From: Owenia fusiformis
Lineage: Eukaryota; Annelida; Polychaeta; Sabellida; Oweniidae
Assembly: GCA_903813345.2 (NCBI GenBank)
Contig: CAIIXF020000003.1
Span: forward strand, 9,750,218 to 9,814,217
Direction: 5' to 3'
DNA: 64,000 bases
How positions within the stretch are numbered: position 1 is the first letter of the stretch; each line of letters opens with the position of its first letter. Shown here one piece after another: positions 1 to 15,300 of the stretch. Made by a program: the position numbers and the translations under genes. Below the pieces are notes generated by a model. The model saw nothing but the letters and a program-made list of their open reading frames with translations, was not told where the DNA came from and made no database searches.

Positions 1-224
1 TTGCTCGTCGGCGACCGTAGCTAAAAAAAGTTTGAGAAAATTGAAATTGTACTGCTTATCCCTCTATATTACTCTGCATATTTGTTTCGATTTTGGGAAC
101 CTACGACCGCCGTGTGGTTGCCGTATATCGAATGTGACTTATGCATCAGTCTTGTCCTCAATCCTCATATGTATGGACGTCCCTAATACTATAACCAGCA
201 GTTCAGTTCTTCTCACACTTACAG

Positions 225-338
225 ATATAAACGAGTGTGAGCAAAGTCCCTGTCAGAACGAGGGGACTTGTGTTGATAAAGTAAACAGCTACACATGTAA
301 TTGCAAGGCTGGTTATGCTGGAATCAATTGTCAGACAG
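225..338 (+). CDS. EGF exon 1 (of those visible)
   Basis: Acceptor acag|at, donor cag|gtaaca. Six cysteines, CEQSPC start, calcium-binding pattern intact. Together with exon 2 and the intron between, this block is nearly repeated at 5093-5508. Confidence 0.85.
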
Positions 339-3300
339 GTAACATTTTTTACCCGATATTCCATTGAAATTCTTTACAGGAAAGAATATGAATGTCCCTT
401 ATAGTTCCCCACACTTATTGACAGAGACGATACATACTATTGGATTTGCTTGCGTGTACCTGAATCTGGTACTTCAATACATGAATGTCCCTAATACTAG
501 TTTACAGTTCACATTTACAGTAATAAACCAGTGTGAGCCAAATCCCTGTCAGAACGAGGGCACTTGTGTTGACAAAGTGGACAGCTATACATGCAATTGC
601 ATAGCTGGATATACTGGAATCAATTGTCAGACAGGTATTTATACATATCAGTATTGAATTATTGATTTCCAAAATGACCTTAACTTGTTTTACCCAATAT
701 ATCGATGTATTATATTACAGGAAAGAATATGAACGTACAAAAATAGTTTAACACACTTCCAGACATTGACCGTAGTAGCAGTATACCTATTGTTTTTTCA
801 CGTGTATGACTAAGTCTTAGTTCAATCATGATATGTATGAATGTCTCTTATACTAATATCTCACAATTACAGATATAAACGAGTGTGAGCCAAATCCCTG
901 TCAGAACGAGGGTACTTGTGTTGACAAAGTGAACACCTATACGTGTAATTGCATAGCTGGATATACTGGAATCAATTGTGAGACAGGTATATATATGAGT
1001 ATTGAATTGTTAATTTCCAAATGACCTTAAGTTGTTTTACCCAATAAACCAATGTATTATATTTAATGAATGAATATGAACGTGGAAAATAGTTCCACAC
1101 ACTTCCAGACATTGACTGGTTTAGCCGTATACCTATTGTATTTTCACGTGTATGACTAAGTCTTAGTTCAATCATGATATGTATGAGTGTCTCTTATACT
1201 AATATCTCACAATTACAGATATAAACGACTGTGAGCCAAATCCCTGTCAGAATGAGGGCACTTGTGTTGACAGTGTGGACAGCTATACGTGTAATTGTAA
1301 AGCTGGATATACTGGAATCAATTGTCAGACAGGTATATATATGAGTATTGAATTGTTGATTTCCAAATGACCTTTACTTGTTTTACCCGATATGTATTTT
1401 ATTACAGTAATAAATATGAACACGCAAAATAGTTCTACACACTTTAAGACATTGACCGGTGTAGTCTTATACCTAATCTATTTTCACGTGTATGACTAAG
1501 TCTTAGTTCAATCATAATATGTTTGAATGTCTCTTATACTAATATCTCACAATTAAAGATATAAACGACTGTGAGCCAAATCCCTGTCAGAATGAGGGCA
1601 CTTGTGTTGACAGTGTGGACAGCTATACGTGTAATTGCAAAGCTGGATATACTGGAATCAACTGTCAGACAGGTATATATATGAGTATTGAATTATTGAT
1701 TTCCAAATGACCTTAACTTGTTTTACCCGATATATATGAATATGAACTCGGAAAATAGTTCGACACACTTTAAGACATTGACCGGTGTAGTCTTATACCT
1801 ATTTACATGTGTATTGATAGTCTTGGTTCAATCATGATATGTATGAATGTCTATTATACTATCTTACAATTGCAGATATAAACGAGTGTGAGCAAAGTCC
1901 CTGTCAGAACGAGGGTACTTGTGTTGACAAAGTGAACAGCTATACGTGCACCTGTAAGGCTGGATATACTGGAAACAATTGTCAGACAGGTACACTCCCC
2001 TCCATAAGTTTGGCAACCTTTTTATACATGTAAATTCATCAAACAATTTCCGCATGGTAGAAGTATCAAAACAGTAGTTTTCCAAAAATAAATTTTTCAT
2101 GATATTTTCGAAAAGCCGGATGTGTGATATATATAGTGATCTTTATAATCTACTATTATTGAACGCATTAGTGCATTTGTATGGTTCATTTCGTTTGCTA
2201 TAACAAGGATACATGATTTGGTCACATATTGGCAGTGCTCTTTTTAAAGTAGAATACCGGTTTGGTGAGATATATTATTTTGATCTTTATTGGTGAAATG
2301 AGTTCTGAACAATTGATTCAATCATGCATGACAGTGAATGAGTGATTTGATCACTGTCTTGATACACGTATGATACATGAAACATGCGTTGACATTTCGC
2401 TCATTTCTCATGGGGTCTACACGTCAGCTAACTCGTGAAGAACGGGCAACCGTTATTGCCCTACCCGGCTAGAACGTAAGACAACAGTTCCAAGACTGAA
2501 AACCTTCTGGCAGATGAACTTTAACATACGTGCAAGCTACTCTACTATCAGGAGAAGGTGCGATATTAGAGAATTTTCGTTATACTTATAAACCCAATAA
2601 ACAAGGTGTTTCATAATTTCCTAATTCGTCGGGAAATATCTCCTAGGACAGTAATAAAAAGGACCAATGGCATACCATCCGTACCCCCTTGATGTAAAGC
2701 ATGTTTAGTTGTGTCATATGTGTCTTCTAGAATCAAATAGGCTGATATAGCACACGGGTTTTACAGATTTATCTACTCTCAAATATATTTTTTGTAGATG
2801 ATCGTTTTGAATCACCTTGTAGAAATAACGAAGGGAGAATTAGTTCAGCTAATGAATGAGTCGAGCTGTTTGATTGGATACTATGCCTATTCAGCCGATT
2901 AATTTTAATAATCCATTCTGGTCAGTAGATCCACACATATACTATGCGGAGATCCAACTCTGTAAGTTTATAATCTGCGTATAAAGGCCCTTTTATACGT
3001 AAAAACTTAAAAATTGACCTTATAATTTCATGAGAACTTTGAAATGATCGACTCGTCCGTGTAGTGATTCACTTTAAAGGGTCTTGTTTATCGTACACTA
3101 CAAGGACCCGTCAACTAGCGTTTAGTTTATCGTGTTCATAATTGACACTAGCAATTTTAGTTCGACAAGACCCTTTAAACTATAAGTATACTTATAAGTT
3201 TTTGAAACAACTTATAACGAAAATTCTCTATTGTCACTTTTTATTTTTCATACTTTAATTTTGACGAACTTTTCGAAAATATTCATCAACTTTACGCAAT

Positions 3301-6300
3301 TATTGCTAACTATTGCCGACAATGATGGTTTTGTGTTAAAGTTTTATTATGTTCTATTAAATGTCTTTATTCTTTCAGGTTACAGAACAGAGGTCTGTAC
3401 GGTCGAATAGCCAAGAAAAAGCCTAATACTTCCCCCATCATACGACAACGACGATTGGAATGGGCAAATGTTGTCCGGCTTTGGGATGTCAATACTCATT
3501 GGTCTAAAGTAGTTTTTTTCGGATGAAACGAAATACAATATTGGAGAAACTGATGGCAGGACGATTGTGTGGCGCACAAATGCTGAGAAGTACAATCCAG
3601 AGTGCCTTGACATGGGACGAACTGTAACACGTGGTGGTCTCATGTTTTGGGGGTGTCTCGGGTATCATGGTGTTGGGGAGCTAGTCACGGCCCCTGGAGT
3701 CATCACGGGAGGGGTATATAGAGATATTTTGCAGGATAACCTTCTACCATCCATTGAACAGATATTCGGTGACAGAGAGCAGCGCTACGTCTTTCAACAG
3801 GACAACGCTCCCGTTCATACTGCAAATCAAGTTGAAGAGTGGTTCTTTCAAAGCGGCGTTAACAAAATGAGATGGCCTGCATATTCCCCAGACCAATCAC
3901 TTATTGAAAATATGTGGCATTATATTGATCGCCAGATACAGAATCTCCAAATTAACAACCTCCGCGAGCTGGAAATCGCCGTTCATAGAGCATGGGTTCA
4001 AATCCCTGGGCAGTACATCAGGAGACTCTTTGAAAGCATGCCCAGAAGAGTTCGTGCCCTTATCCTTAGTCGTAGTTATCCCACTAGATATGATTATCAA
4101 CTTGTTGACTTTATATTAGAATCACTTTTATAACATTTCTGCTTATTTAAAGTATGTTTACACCACGAGCGCAATTTCATGTTAAATAATGACAGAGTTT
4201 CATATTTTGCCTGTTTACGGCACAGTTAAGCATATAAAATGTAATATGATAATGGACAATAAAACAAAGCGACATGGCAATCATAAATTTAATATGTTAT
4301 TTTTTATGTTTGCAAAACTCGCGAAGCTATGATCGTGCACTTTCAGCACAAAAAAGCAACAAAAGATTAAGCCTTAATTACAATTCCAACGCTAAGTAAA
4401 GATTGTTGAACATCAGACAAATATAATGCCAAGATTTCATGACTTTACATAATATATTAGTGAAACTATATGGCAAAACGTTCTCTTAAAATTTCCAATT
4501 TGAAATGTTGTTCACACAAAAATCTAAAAAGGTTGCCAAACTCATGGAGGGGAGTGTATATATATGATTATCCTTTGACAAGTGTGGTTTCAGGTACACA
4601 ACACCGGGATATAGAATTGATATCTTGGAGAAGTGCGACATTTTTTCTCATTGGATAAGAACCAATCACATGATTAAAAATATTTGGGTTTATTATTTCG
4701 ATGCTGTGATACTCGTTCTCACATTGGTCAATAAGATACCACGTGGCTAAAATATATAGAGGTATTCCATGTCTCCCTGCTTAGAAAAACGTGTGAATAG
4801 TGTATTCACCGACAGTGACGTCACTTTAATATTGTGTGCTACTATAAGGGGGAAATAATATAACAAATATCGAATTCTGTGATTGTTTAATATATTCTGT
4901 ATATATTTCTGAGGGATGTTTATTCACCTCGGCCTTCGGTCTGCAGTGAATGCACCCTCAGAAACATATACAGATATTCAACTCCAGTAAATTCAGTATT
5001 TCATTGTTTCCAGCCTCGTTTTCAACTGTATGTACCATGGGGTAATCATGATATGTATGAGTGTCTGTAATACCAGTTCTTCATTGTTACAGATATAAAC
5101 GAGTGTGAGCCTAATCCCTGTCAGAATGAGGGCACTTGTGTTGACAAAGTGAACACCTATACGTGTAATTGCAAGGCTGGTTATGCTGGAATCAATTGTC
5201 AGACAGGTAACATTTTTTACCCGATATTCCATTGAAATTATTTACAGGAAAGAATATGAATGTCCCTTATTGTTCCCCACACTTATTGACAGAGACGATA
5301 CATACTATTGGATTTGCTTGCGTGTACCTGAATCTGGTACTTCAATACTGATACATGAATGTCCCTAATACTAGTTTACAGTTAACATTTACAGTAATAA
5401 ACCAGTGTGAGCCAAACCCGTGTCAGAACGAGGGCACTTGTGTTGACAAAGTGGACAGCTATACGTGTAATTGCATAGCTGGATATACTGGAATCAATTG
5501 TCAGACAGGTATATATATTTATATTTATAGGATATCCTATGATTTTGAGGAATATTATTTTTATCTATGAGGTGATATTGATATCTGCACGAGAGAGCAA
5601 AGCGAACGAGTGCTCATATCAATAATACCTATGATTTTGAAGAATATCATTTTTATCTACGAGGTGACATTGATATCTGCATGAGAGAGCAAAGCGAACG
5701 GGTGCACATATCAATATCACCGAGTAGATTAAAATTATATTCTGAAAAAATCATAGAATGTTCTTATAATCCTCCACTTACTTGTAGTGCACTAAATTTA
5801 TGATATCATTGAATATTAAATTTTATGTCAAATAGTTCAATTTGGTGGGAAATCAACATGCGCAATATATCGTCACAATATCCTCTGCATATTGGTTTTC
5901 CGGAGTATATCGTCACAATATCAACTGTATATTGGTTTTCCGGAGTATATCGTTGCGATCTCCTCCAGATATTCATTTTGCCCATTGATATCAAATTTAT
6001 TTTTTAATGTTATTATACATTCAGTTCACTAAGTGTAAGATAATATCGGAATATCCTATGTGTTTTCAAAAATATCATTTATTATATCATTGAATCGATA
6101 TGAATATCTTCATGAAAGAGCGCACGATTGTCTGTTTATCACATGGGAAATTATTTTCAGCAAAAAAGTAATTTAGGAAGCGAAGTCGAAAGAAAGCAAA
6201 GGGTAATATTTTATCGTTGTTTTCCAAATTACCTTAATTTGTTTTACACGATATGTCATTCCTTATTTTACAGAAATGTAGAAAAACGTCCCTAACAGTC

Positions 6301-9300
6301 CCTCATACTTACAGATATAGACGGGTGTAGTTTAATACCCATTGTATTTGTACGTGTATGATATGTATGAATTATCTCTAATACTGGTTCTTCACAATTA
6401 CAGATATAAATGAGTGTGGGCCAAATCCCTGTCAAAATGAGGGTACTTGTGTTGACAAAGTGAACAGCTATACGTGTAATTGCAAAGTTGGATACAGTGG
6501 TATAAATTGTCAGACAGGTATATCAAAAATAGTAGTTCAAAAATATCATTTATATCATCGAGTTGATAATGCTTTGGGGAACGGCGTATCCTATCACACA
6601 CGGAGTATTTAATTGTTATAATTAAACACTCATTCACGAGAATACTTGTTTTTGGGCTCTTATCCCAAAGATTAATGATTATATAAGGTTGCATAATCAT
6701 GATTTTGCGCTGTCATTACGTAACATTATCTCATGATTACGTAATCGTTTCTTTTGTATACAATTACGCAAGCTCTGATCGATAGATAGCCGTCTCCCCA
6801 TGCCAAAAAGTTTTGTAATATGTTATATTTTATGTAATAAAATCTATTAAAACGTACACATGTTCTTTGGATATAAGTTGTGATTTAACAAGTAATATGT
6901 TAAATCTGGTTTATATCACAGAGAACAATGTCTGTCCTACCAGTCAAATTAAAAGTCTGTTGACAGATCCAATTAGGCCAGGACAATAATTTATCTTAAT
7001 GCTATACCACCTGTCCTATAGTAGTTTGGTTTACACAGTTTTAGCTTCGCATCTTGAGGAAGTCGGACGCTTACCCGCCCCACCCCTTCGCCCCTTAATA
7101 GGGGGTATCGGGTGGCCCGGATTTCGGAGGCGGCTATCTATCTCAGCATTCGGTCCCCAGGGTGCTCTTATCCCAAAGATAAATGATTATATAAGGTTGC
7201 ATAATCATGATTTTGCGCCGTCATTACGTAACATTACCTCATAATTACGTAATCGTTTCTTTTGTATACAATTACGCAAGCTCTGATCGATAGATAGCCG
7301 TCTCCCCATGCCAAAAAGTTTTGTAATATGTTATATTTTATGTAATAAAATCTATTAAAACATACACATGTTCTTTGGATATAAATGGATATATCTTCAC
7401 GAATGAGTGTAGGATTGTATTGAAGACAGATCTCGTTAAAGAAGCGAAGTCAAACGAAAGCAAAGGGTAATATTTAATCGTTGATTTCAAAATAACATTA
7501 ACTTCTTTTACACAATATGCCATTCCTTATTTTACAGGAATGAAGAAGAACGTCTCTAACAGTCCTCCTTACTTACAGACATAGGCGGGTGTCGTTTTAT
7601 GCATATACTTGCATTTGCAAGTGTATGACTAAGTTTTACTTCAATCATATGATATGTATGAATGTCTCTGATACTAATATCTCACAATTACAGATATAAA
7701 CGAGTGTAAGCCAAATCCCTGTCATAATGAGGGTACTTGTGTTGACAAAGTGAACAGCTATACGTGTAATTGCAAAGCTGGATACAGTGGTATCAATTGT
7801 CAGACAGGTATATCAAAAATAGAAGTTCAAAAATATCATTTATATCATCGAGTTGATAATGGATATCTTCACAAATGAGCGCAGGATTATATGTTTATCC
7901 AATCGGAAATTATTTTCAGCAAAAAAATTGAAAAATATTAATTAGTAAAGACTATATTAGAGTTTTGTAGCATTGAAGACAGATCTCGTTAAAGAAACGA
8001 AGTCAAACGAAAGCAAAGGGTATAGACTGTAACCCATTCTGTAGAAGTGCTCTAGAAATGCAACCTTCCTTACATGAAAGGTTACATATTCCAACCTATT
8101 TCAAACCATCTGTATGATTATACTGGACACTTTCTGGGTAGTTGGACTTTCCATAGGGGTGGCAGACGGCCCTCAGACCAATTTATACCCCTACCCCCCA
8201 AAAACCATGGGGGTACTTTAATACCACCCAATAAAAAGAATACTAATGCATGTCAGATATTCATTGTTTTATATTGGGTAGAGCATGTTATGGTTAATAA
8301 GTGCCAGAAATTTCCAATCTCTAACTTATATGGTTACCATAGAAACAGTATTTATATCTCGAAATATTCTCAATTTGACCCCCTCCCAAATGTGTCCCTT
8401 TGTTCTTAAAGTGAAATATTTCAAAATCTGTTTGGATTTTATGGCTGCTACTTTGTCAAAATTTGTAATATTATGTCTATATTAACACTAAAACACTTAA
8501 AAGTTGATATAATGATCCTATAAATCAATAATATTTATCAAATATAGTCACACATAGCTGCTTTCAGGGAAAAGTGGGCGTGGCACTTTTTGGTACTTGT
8601 GCGCTTGTTGCAGCATTAAATGAAAAATTCAGATTACACTAACAATAATTGACATTTAATTAGCATCTACTAATGTTGTGTAACATTGTAATATGTTCAT
8701 TATCATTATTAGACACTTTAAATATTTTATATAAGTGTTATCCTGACCCTTCCCTATCATAGGTCATCAATGGTCAAATTAACTTTTAGTTTAAGTCTTA
8801 TAGGGTCCTCGGTCTTTTAAGTCTGTCAAGAGTCAAGTCTTACTTATTCATTGACTTGTTCCTAGAATATGAATGGATAAGTTCAAGTCATCTAGAGCTA
8901 TGAGTTACAATTAATTAATATGCTTGTTCAACAGGCTTCAATATTTAGAACCATTTCACCATGTTTACTGCAATTGAAAAGTAATGAACAGTTCAATCCT
9001 TTTGGTATGATATTTGATGCTAGTGTGAATTGCATAACATTTATGATTAAACTTAAATGAACTAATATAACTATGGCTATTAACCCTTCCCTAGAATCCT
9101 TCACATAACCTCTAAATCATCTTCATATCCATGGCCTAAATGGGGAAGGAGGGAGGGGTTACAAATAGTGACCGAGGATAGTTTGAATCAAAGCAAGAAG
9201 ACGTAATACTCAAAACTAGAAAGATTGGAGACCATTTATACCCTTCCTAATATTTTGCCTAATACATAACACCAAAATCTATTTTGTCAGACACTTGCTG

Positions 9301-12300
9301 ATTCTTTTATCAATACCTCAACATCAGGCAATGCATGATCTATCCAATGGATTAAAGATTATACTTGATTCTAATATGGCAAAATTAATTTTTTGTATGA
9401 GCATCATTTTGCAGTTATAATAAAATGCATCCATTCATTCATTGGCTCATAGTTAACAAAAAAACTATTCTCTGGAAGGTACAGTATAATTTCTATTAGT
9501 ATTTAGCAAAATAATTGCAAGATAAACAATTTACACATGTTTCTGATATGCTGTATTTTCAATGATTCCTTCAATAGTGGTTCGGTATATGTTTTTGAAA
9601 TACTTCAAGTAATTCCTAAACAAATCTGTTTAGTGTATGAAATCAAAAAAAGTAGATACATTTGTCCCATACTTGGACATGTTTCAGATACATATAGCAG
9701 GTTTATAAATACTTGTATTTTTATCAGCGGGCAGATATAGCTAATGTCCCGGCCTGAGAGGGCAGATATATTACACCTGGCCACTAAGTCATAATCATCA
9801 TTTGTGTATGATTAGCAATGAGGGAAGTAGCATACTAATACATATGTTAATAATCAATGATTCCAGAATATGTGGATGAATACTTAAAAAACAGGAGAAT
9901 CCTCCTAAGGCCAAGAAAACAAAATTAGACATGAATACATTCATATGGTTGAATTCTTTCTAACGCTGGCCAATTGAACAATGTGAACCAGATAAGAAAG
10001 ATTGATATGGGATAAACAGATCATCCTATAGTCAGTTCATGCTATTAGGATTATCCCTTGGTGAATATAATATATCTTCCCTCAGGACCTAAGGCCTTTG
10101 GCCAATAGAAAATATCTTCCCTCGGGACCAACGACCCTAGGCCAGACATATAATATTGGCCTCGGGATAATTCCAATACCCTGAACCTCATAGAGGATAA
10201 TCTCTATTCGTCTTCATCAATTATTATTATACATATAAATCGGGATATAAATATAACCTAAAGTAAGAAATCACATTCTCTAACTAGTAATATTTAATTT
10301 TAAAATTGGTAAATGATGATTATGTCACAATAGAATTGATGACCATGATTTATTTGAGAATAAAACAGACAAAACAAAGGCTAACAAAAATCTTTAAAAA
10401 TTTGGGTAAAACATAAATATTTTAAAATTGCTTGTTTTTCATCATTATTACTTCGATCTCCAAACCCCAAAAATTGAGTGTTACAAAATGTTTCAAGTTA
10501 AAGTATGCCTAATTTCCTGAGCAAACTAGTAAATATATAAGCAGTTGGATCTTGTTAGATATTTTCCCTCGACAATGCCTCATCTAATTCATCTATATAC
10601 AAACTACTAGATTCGAAATGTTATTTTACAGGATGGGTGTTCATGAAAGTAACACTAAACATCAGTTTTGTCATAAACTGAACAATGCAGCTAATTTATT
10701 CTCCCATCTAAGCAACAGAGCCTCTTTAAATATATTGTAATTTCAAAATTGCCTCTAATTCAAGTTCTTCAATCAAATCTAAAATGGACACAACTGGTAA
10801 TATCTTTATACCATATGAGTAGAATGTTTGTTTCTTTCAAATTCATGCTTTCGTTAGAAACATGGATATCACTAATTCATAGTTTTGATTCATATTTAAA
10901 ATCGTGTGCTTTATATATGAGGTTTAATTAATGGGAAGTTTTTAATACAGGGAAATACAATATATCTGAGGGAAATACAATATACCTCCCCGAGGGGTTG
11001 AGGGTAGAATATTGTATTTCCCAAGGGTTATACCTTGTACCCAAAATTATTTATCATATACTAAAATACGAAAATATGAGAAATTGCACAGAATGAAATT
11101 CCTGCAGGGGATTACTGAGCGGGTGATAAACCTGGCGATACATAGAGATTATCCTATATGAGGTTCAGGATATTGAGACTATCCCGAGGCAAATATAATA
11201 TATCTGCCCAAGGGCGATTATGACGGAATGGGCAGATATACTATATCTGCCCGCTCGAACGGGACGTAAAGCTATATCTGCCCGCTGATGAAAATATAAG
11301 TTTTTACAAACCTGCTATATGTACCTGAAACACGACCAAGTATGGGATAAAGCGGGATATGCAGTACATGTATATCCCCACTCACCTAAGGTATCAATTA
11401 TATTCATGCATTTTATTTACCTATAACACTAAGTATAGGATAAATAACTTTTACTGACAAATTGTATAAGTACATGATTACATTAGTCACAACTACTCAC
11501 TAAAAGGTTAACTTATTGCATGAAGAAATGTAATTCTACATGAAGATTTCAAATATGATATCACTTATTTGACTGAATTTTGAATTTTTAATGATGTAAA
11601 GCAAGATTATTTCTACTTGCATCTAGGTCTATTTCATTGTATAAGTCAACAATTAATAAGGCAAATACATATCACTGGCTTCCCTGATTCATTTAGATTC
11701 CTTGCACTTTTAAAATCATCAATAATTCATATAGGGTTGAACTATCGAATAATGAAAATGTTGCAAATGATGTGATAGATACTAAATACTATTTAGCTTG
11801 GAAATATTGCTGATATAGCTTTAATGTGATTTTATAGGAGATTAAATGTTCTATTGAGGAACTTTGATTATGTTCAATTTTCTATGATCTTTAACTTTCT
11901 GAAAAAGGTCGGGCTAAATTCTCATTAAGACGATGTTAAAAATCTTAATGTTGACTTCCTAAATGTTGAATTCTTTTGATTGTCATGAATTTAAGGTTCA
12001 CACAAAATCTGAAGATCATCTAGTTTCAAACACAATCTGAATCTCATTGAGTTTGATGCGAAAGCAGTTTTACTTTAATCCAAAATAACAAATATGGTAA
12101 ATCAATATGTGTCTATGGTAGATGCTAGCGTGTAGTCCAACCAGCACAAGTGCTGCCATCTACCTATCCATTCATCAGTTTAGCACCTAATAAGGTCAGT
12201 ACTCATGGTAAAGCTTTTGTACCTTGTCTATGGTAAAAATAAATCAAACAGAAATGTTAACTTGACACGATTGGTAATGCCCATCTTGAAAGGTGTAGGG

Positions 12301-15300
12301 ATAAAGGGAAGGGTCGGGATAACACTTATATAAAATATTTAAAGTGTCTAATAATGATAATGAACATATTACAATGTTACATAACATAAGTAGATGCTAA
12401 TTAAATGTCAATTGTTGTTAGTATAATATGTATTTTTCATTTAATGCTGCAACAAGTACACACGTACCAAAAAGTGCCACGCCCACTTTTCCCTAAAAGC
12501 AGCTATGTGTGACTATATTTGATAAATGTTATTGATTTATAGGATCATTATGAACACTTTTCAGTGTTTAAATGTTAAAATATACATATTGATACAATTT
12601 TTGACAAAGTAGGAGCCATAAAATCTAAACAGATTTGCAAATATTTCACTTTGAGATCAAAAGGACACATTTGGGAGGGGCCAAATTGAGAATGTTTCAA
12701 GATATAAATACTGTTTCTATGGTAACCATATCAGTTAGAGATTGGAAATTTCTGGCACTTACTAACCATAACATGCCCTACCCAATATAAAACAATGAAT
12801 ATCTGACATGCATTAGTATTCTTTTTATTGGGTGGTATTAAAGTACCCCCATGGTTTTTTGGGGGTGGGGGTATAAATTGGTCTGAGGGCCGTCTGCCAC
12901 CCCTATAGAAAGTCCAACTACCCAGAAAGTGTCCAGTATCATCATACAGATGGTTTGAAATAGGTTGGAATATGTAACCTTTCATGTAAGGAAGGAGTTA
13001 CAATTATCAGAGTGGGCCATAGTCTAGTAATATTTATTCGTTGATTTCAAAATAACCTTAACTTCTTTTACACAATATGCCATTCCTTATTTTACAGAAA
13101 TGAAGAAGAACGTCTCTAACAGTCCTCCATACTTACAGACATAGACGGGTGTAGTTTAATGCATATACTTGCATTTGCAAGTGTATGATTACGTTTTACT
13201 TCAATCGGAATGTATGAATGTCTCTCATACTAATATCTCACAATTACAGATATAAACGAGTGTGAGCCAAATCCCTGTCATAATGAGGGTACTTGTGTTG
13301 ACAAAGTGAACAGCTATACGTGTAATTGCAAAGCTGGATACAGTGGTATCAATTGTCAGACAGGTATATCAAAAATAGAAGTTCAAAAATATCATTTATA
13401 TCATCGAGTTGATAATGGATATTTTCACGAATGAGCGCAAGATTGTATGTTTATCCAATCGGAAATTATTTTCAGCAAAAAAAAGTTGAAAAATATTTTG
13501 AAAAAACAACTTTTAACAGAAATTGAAAAAATTGAAAAATTAGTATAGACTATATTAGAGTTTTGTAGCATTGAGACAGAACTCGTTAAAGAAGCGAAGT
13601 CAAACAAAAGCAAAGGGTAATATTTAATCGTTGATTTCAAAATAACCTTAACTTCTTTTACACAATATGCCATTCCTTATTTTACAGAAATGAAGAAGAT
13701 CGTCTCTAACAGTCCTCCATACTTACAGACATAGACGGGTGTAGTTTTATGCATATACTTGCATTTGCAAGCGTATGACTAAGTTTTACTTCAATTATGA
13801 TATGTATGAATGTCTCTTATACTAATATCTCACAATTACAGATATAAATGAGTGTGAGCCAAATCCCTGTCAAAATGAGGGTACTTGTGTTGACAAAGTG
13901 AACAGCTATACGTGTAATTGCAAGGCTGGATACAGTGGTATCAATTGTCAGACAGGTATATCAAAAATAGTAGTTCAAAAATATCATTTATATCATCGAG
14001 TTGATAATGGATATCTTCACGAATGAGCTCAGGATTGTATGTTTATCCAATCGGAAATTATTTTCAGCAAAAAAAGTTGAAAAATACTTTGAAAACAACA
14101 TTTTGAAAAAACAACATCTTTTAACAGAAATTGAAAAAATTGAAAAATTAGTATAAAAATTAGTAAAGACTATATTAGAGTTTTGTAGCATTGAAGACGG
14201 ATCTCGTTAAAGAAAAAATATCATTTATATCATCGAGTTGATAATAGATATCTTCACGAATGAGCGCAGGATTGTATGTTTATCCAATCGGAAATTATTT
14301 TCAGCAAAAAAAGTTGAATAATATTTTGAAAACAACATTTTGAAAAAACAACAACTTTGAACAGAAATTGAAAAAATTGAAAAATTAGTATAGACTTTAT
14401 TAGGGTTTTGTAGCATTGAAGACAGATCTCGTTTAAGAAGCGAAGTCAAACGAAAGCAAAGGGTAATATTTATTCGTTGATTTCAAAATAACCTTAACTT
14501 CTTTTACACAATATGCCATTCCTTATTTTACAGAAATGAAGAAGAACGTCTCTAAGTTTTACTTCAATCATGATATGTATGAATGTCTCCAATACTAGTT
14601 CTTCACAGTTACAGATATAAACGCGTGTGAGTCAAATCCCTGTCAGAACGAGGGCACTTGTGTTGCCACAGTGGACAGCTATACGTGCAGGTGCAACGGT
14701 GCATTTACTGGAACCAATTGTCAGACAAGTATATATGTTTTTATTCGATGGATTCTAAATAAACACTGGAATAGCAACAAACGGGAGCCAAATTCTTGAC
14801 AAGTTCTAATCAGAGGTTCACTTATAATTTTATAAAAGTTCACTGCATCAAAACTGATTTTTGAAAGTGCCAATGTATGCAATCTTATGCATTGAAATGT
14901 TTAGATCATGTATTTACAATGAAATATGATAACGATATATTTCCTATGATACCATATCACTCTTCTATACTTTGCATCGGGTGTTCATGAGCAACCCTTT
15001 TGTCTTATTAGTAATGATTATGTTATTTTTTTATTTGTCTGTTCCTTATGCTTTATCGGATGACGTTAGATAAGGTACTTTCAAAAATATACTAAACAAT
15101 ACAATTGGACAACCAGAGTATCTTATGCATTTCTAGTAGAGTGCATATTTATTTGCTATGTTACCATACATGTTGTAACACCAAGAAATGCATAAGATGC
15201 TTTGTTTGTCTAATTGTATTGTTGAGTATATTATTGAAAGTGCCTTAGTAACATCTAACATTCAACCGATAAACCATTAATAAGAACCAGACAAATAAGA

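Larger units (their letters stand above)
1993..4556 (+). mobile_element. Tc1-like DNA transposon with nested MITE
   Basis: Inverted termini of about 30 bp begin CACTCCCCTCCAT and continue with AGTTTGGCAACCT; the right end is the reverse complement with one difference. TA duplications flank it (1991-1992 and 4557-4558), as for Tc1/mariner. It carries a broken transposase (2410-4133) and is itself interrupted by a 664-bp MITE. Small elements with similar ends lie at about 51159-51349 and 54078-54190. Sequence from 4134 to 4528 is AT-rich 3' noncoding. Confidence 0.75.

Noticed and set aside
6310-6345. Extra EGF exon start (ACAGATATAGACGGGTGTAG)
   Set aside because: Resembles an exon start but no cysteine pattern follows; it is a diverged copy of the shared intron sequence.
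8074-8409. 111-aa protein with a partner at 12731-12985
   Set aside because: The two are the same sequence in the inverted arms of the fold-back element and contain no recognisable domain.
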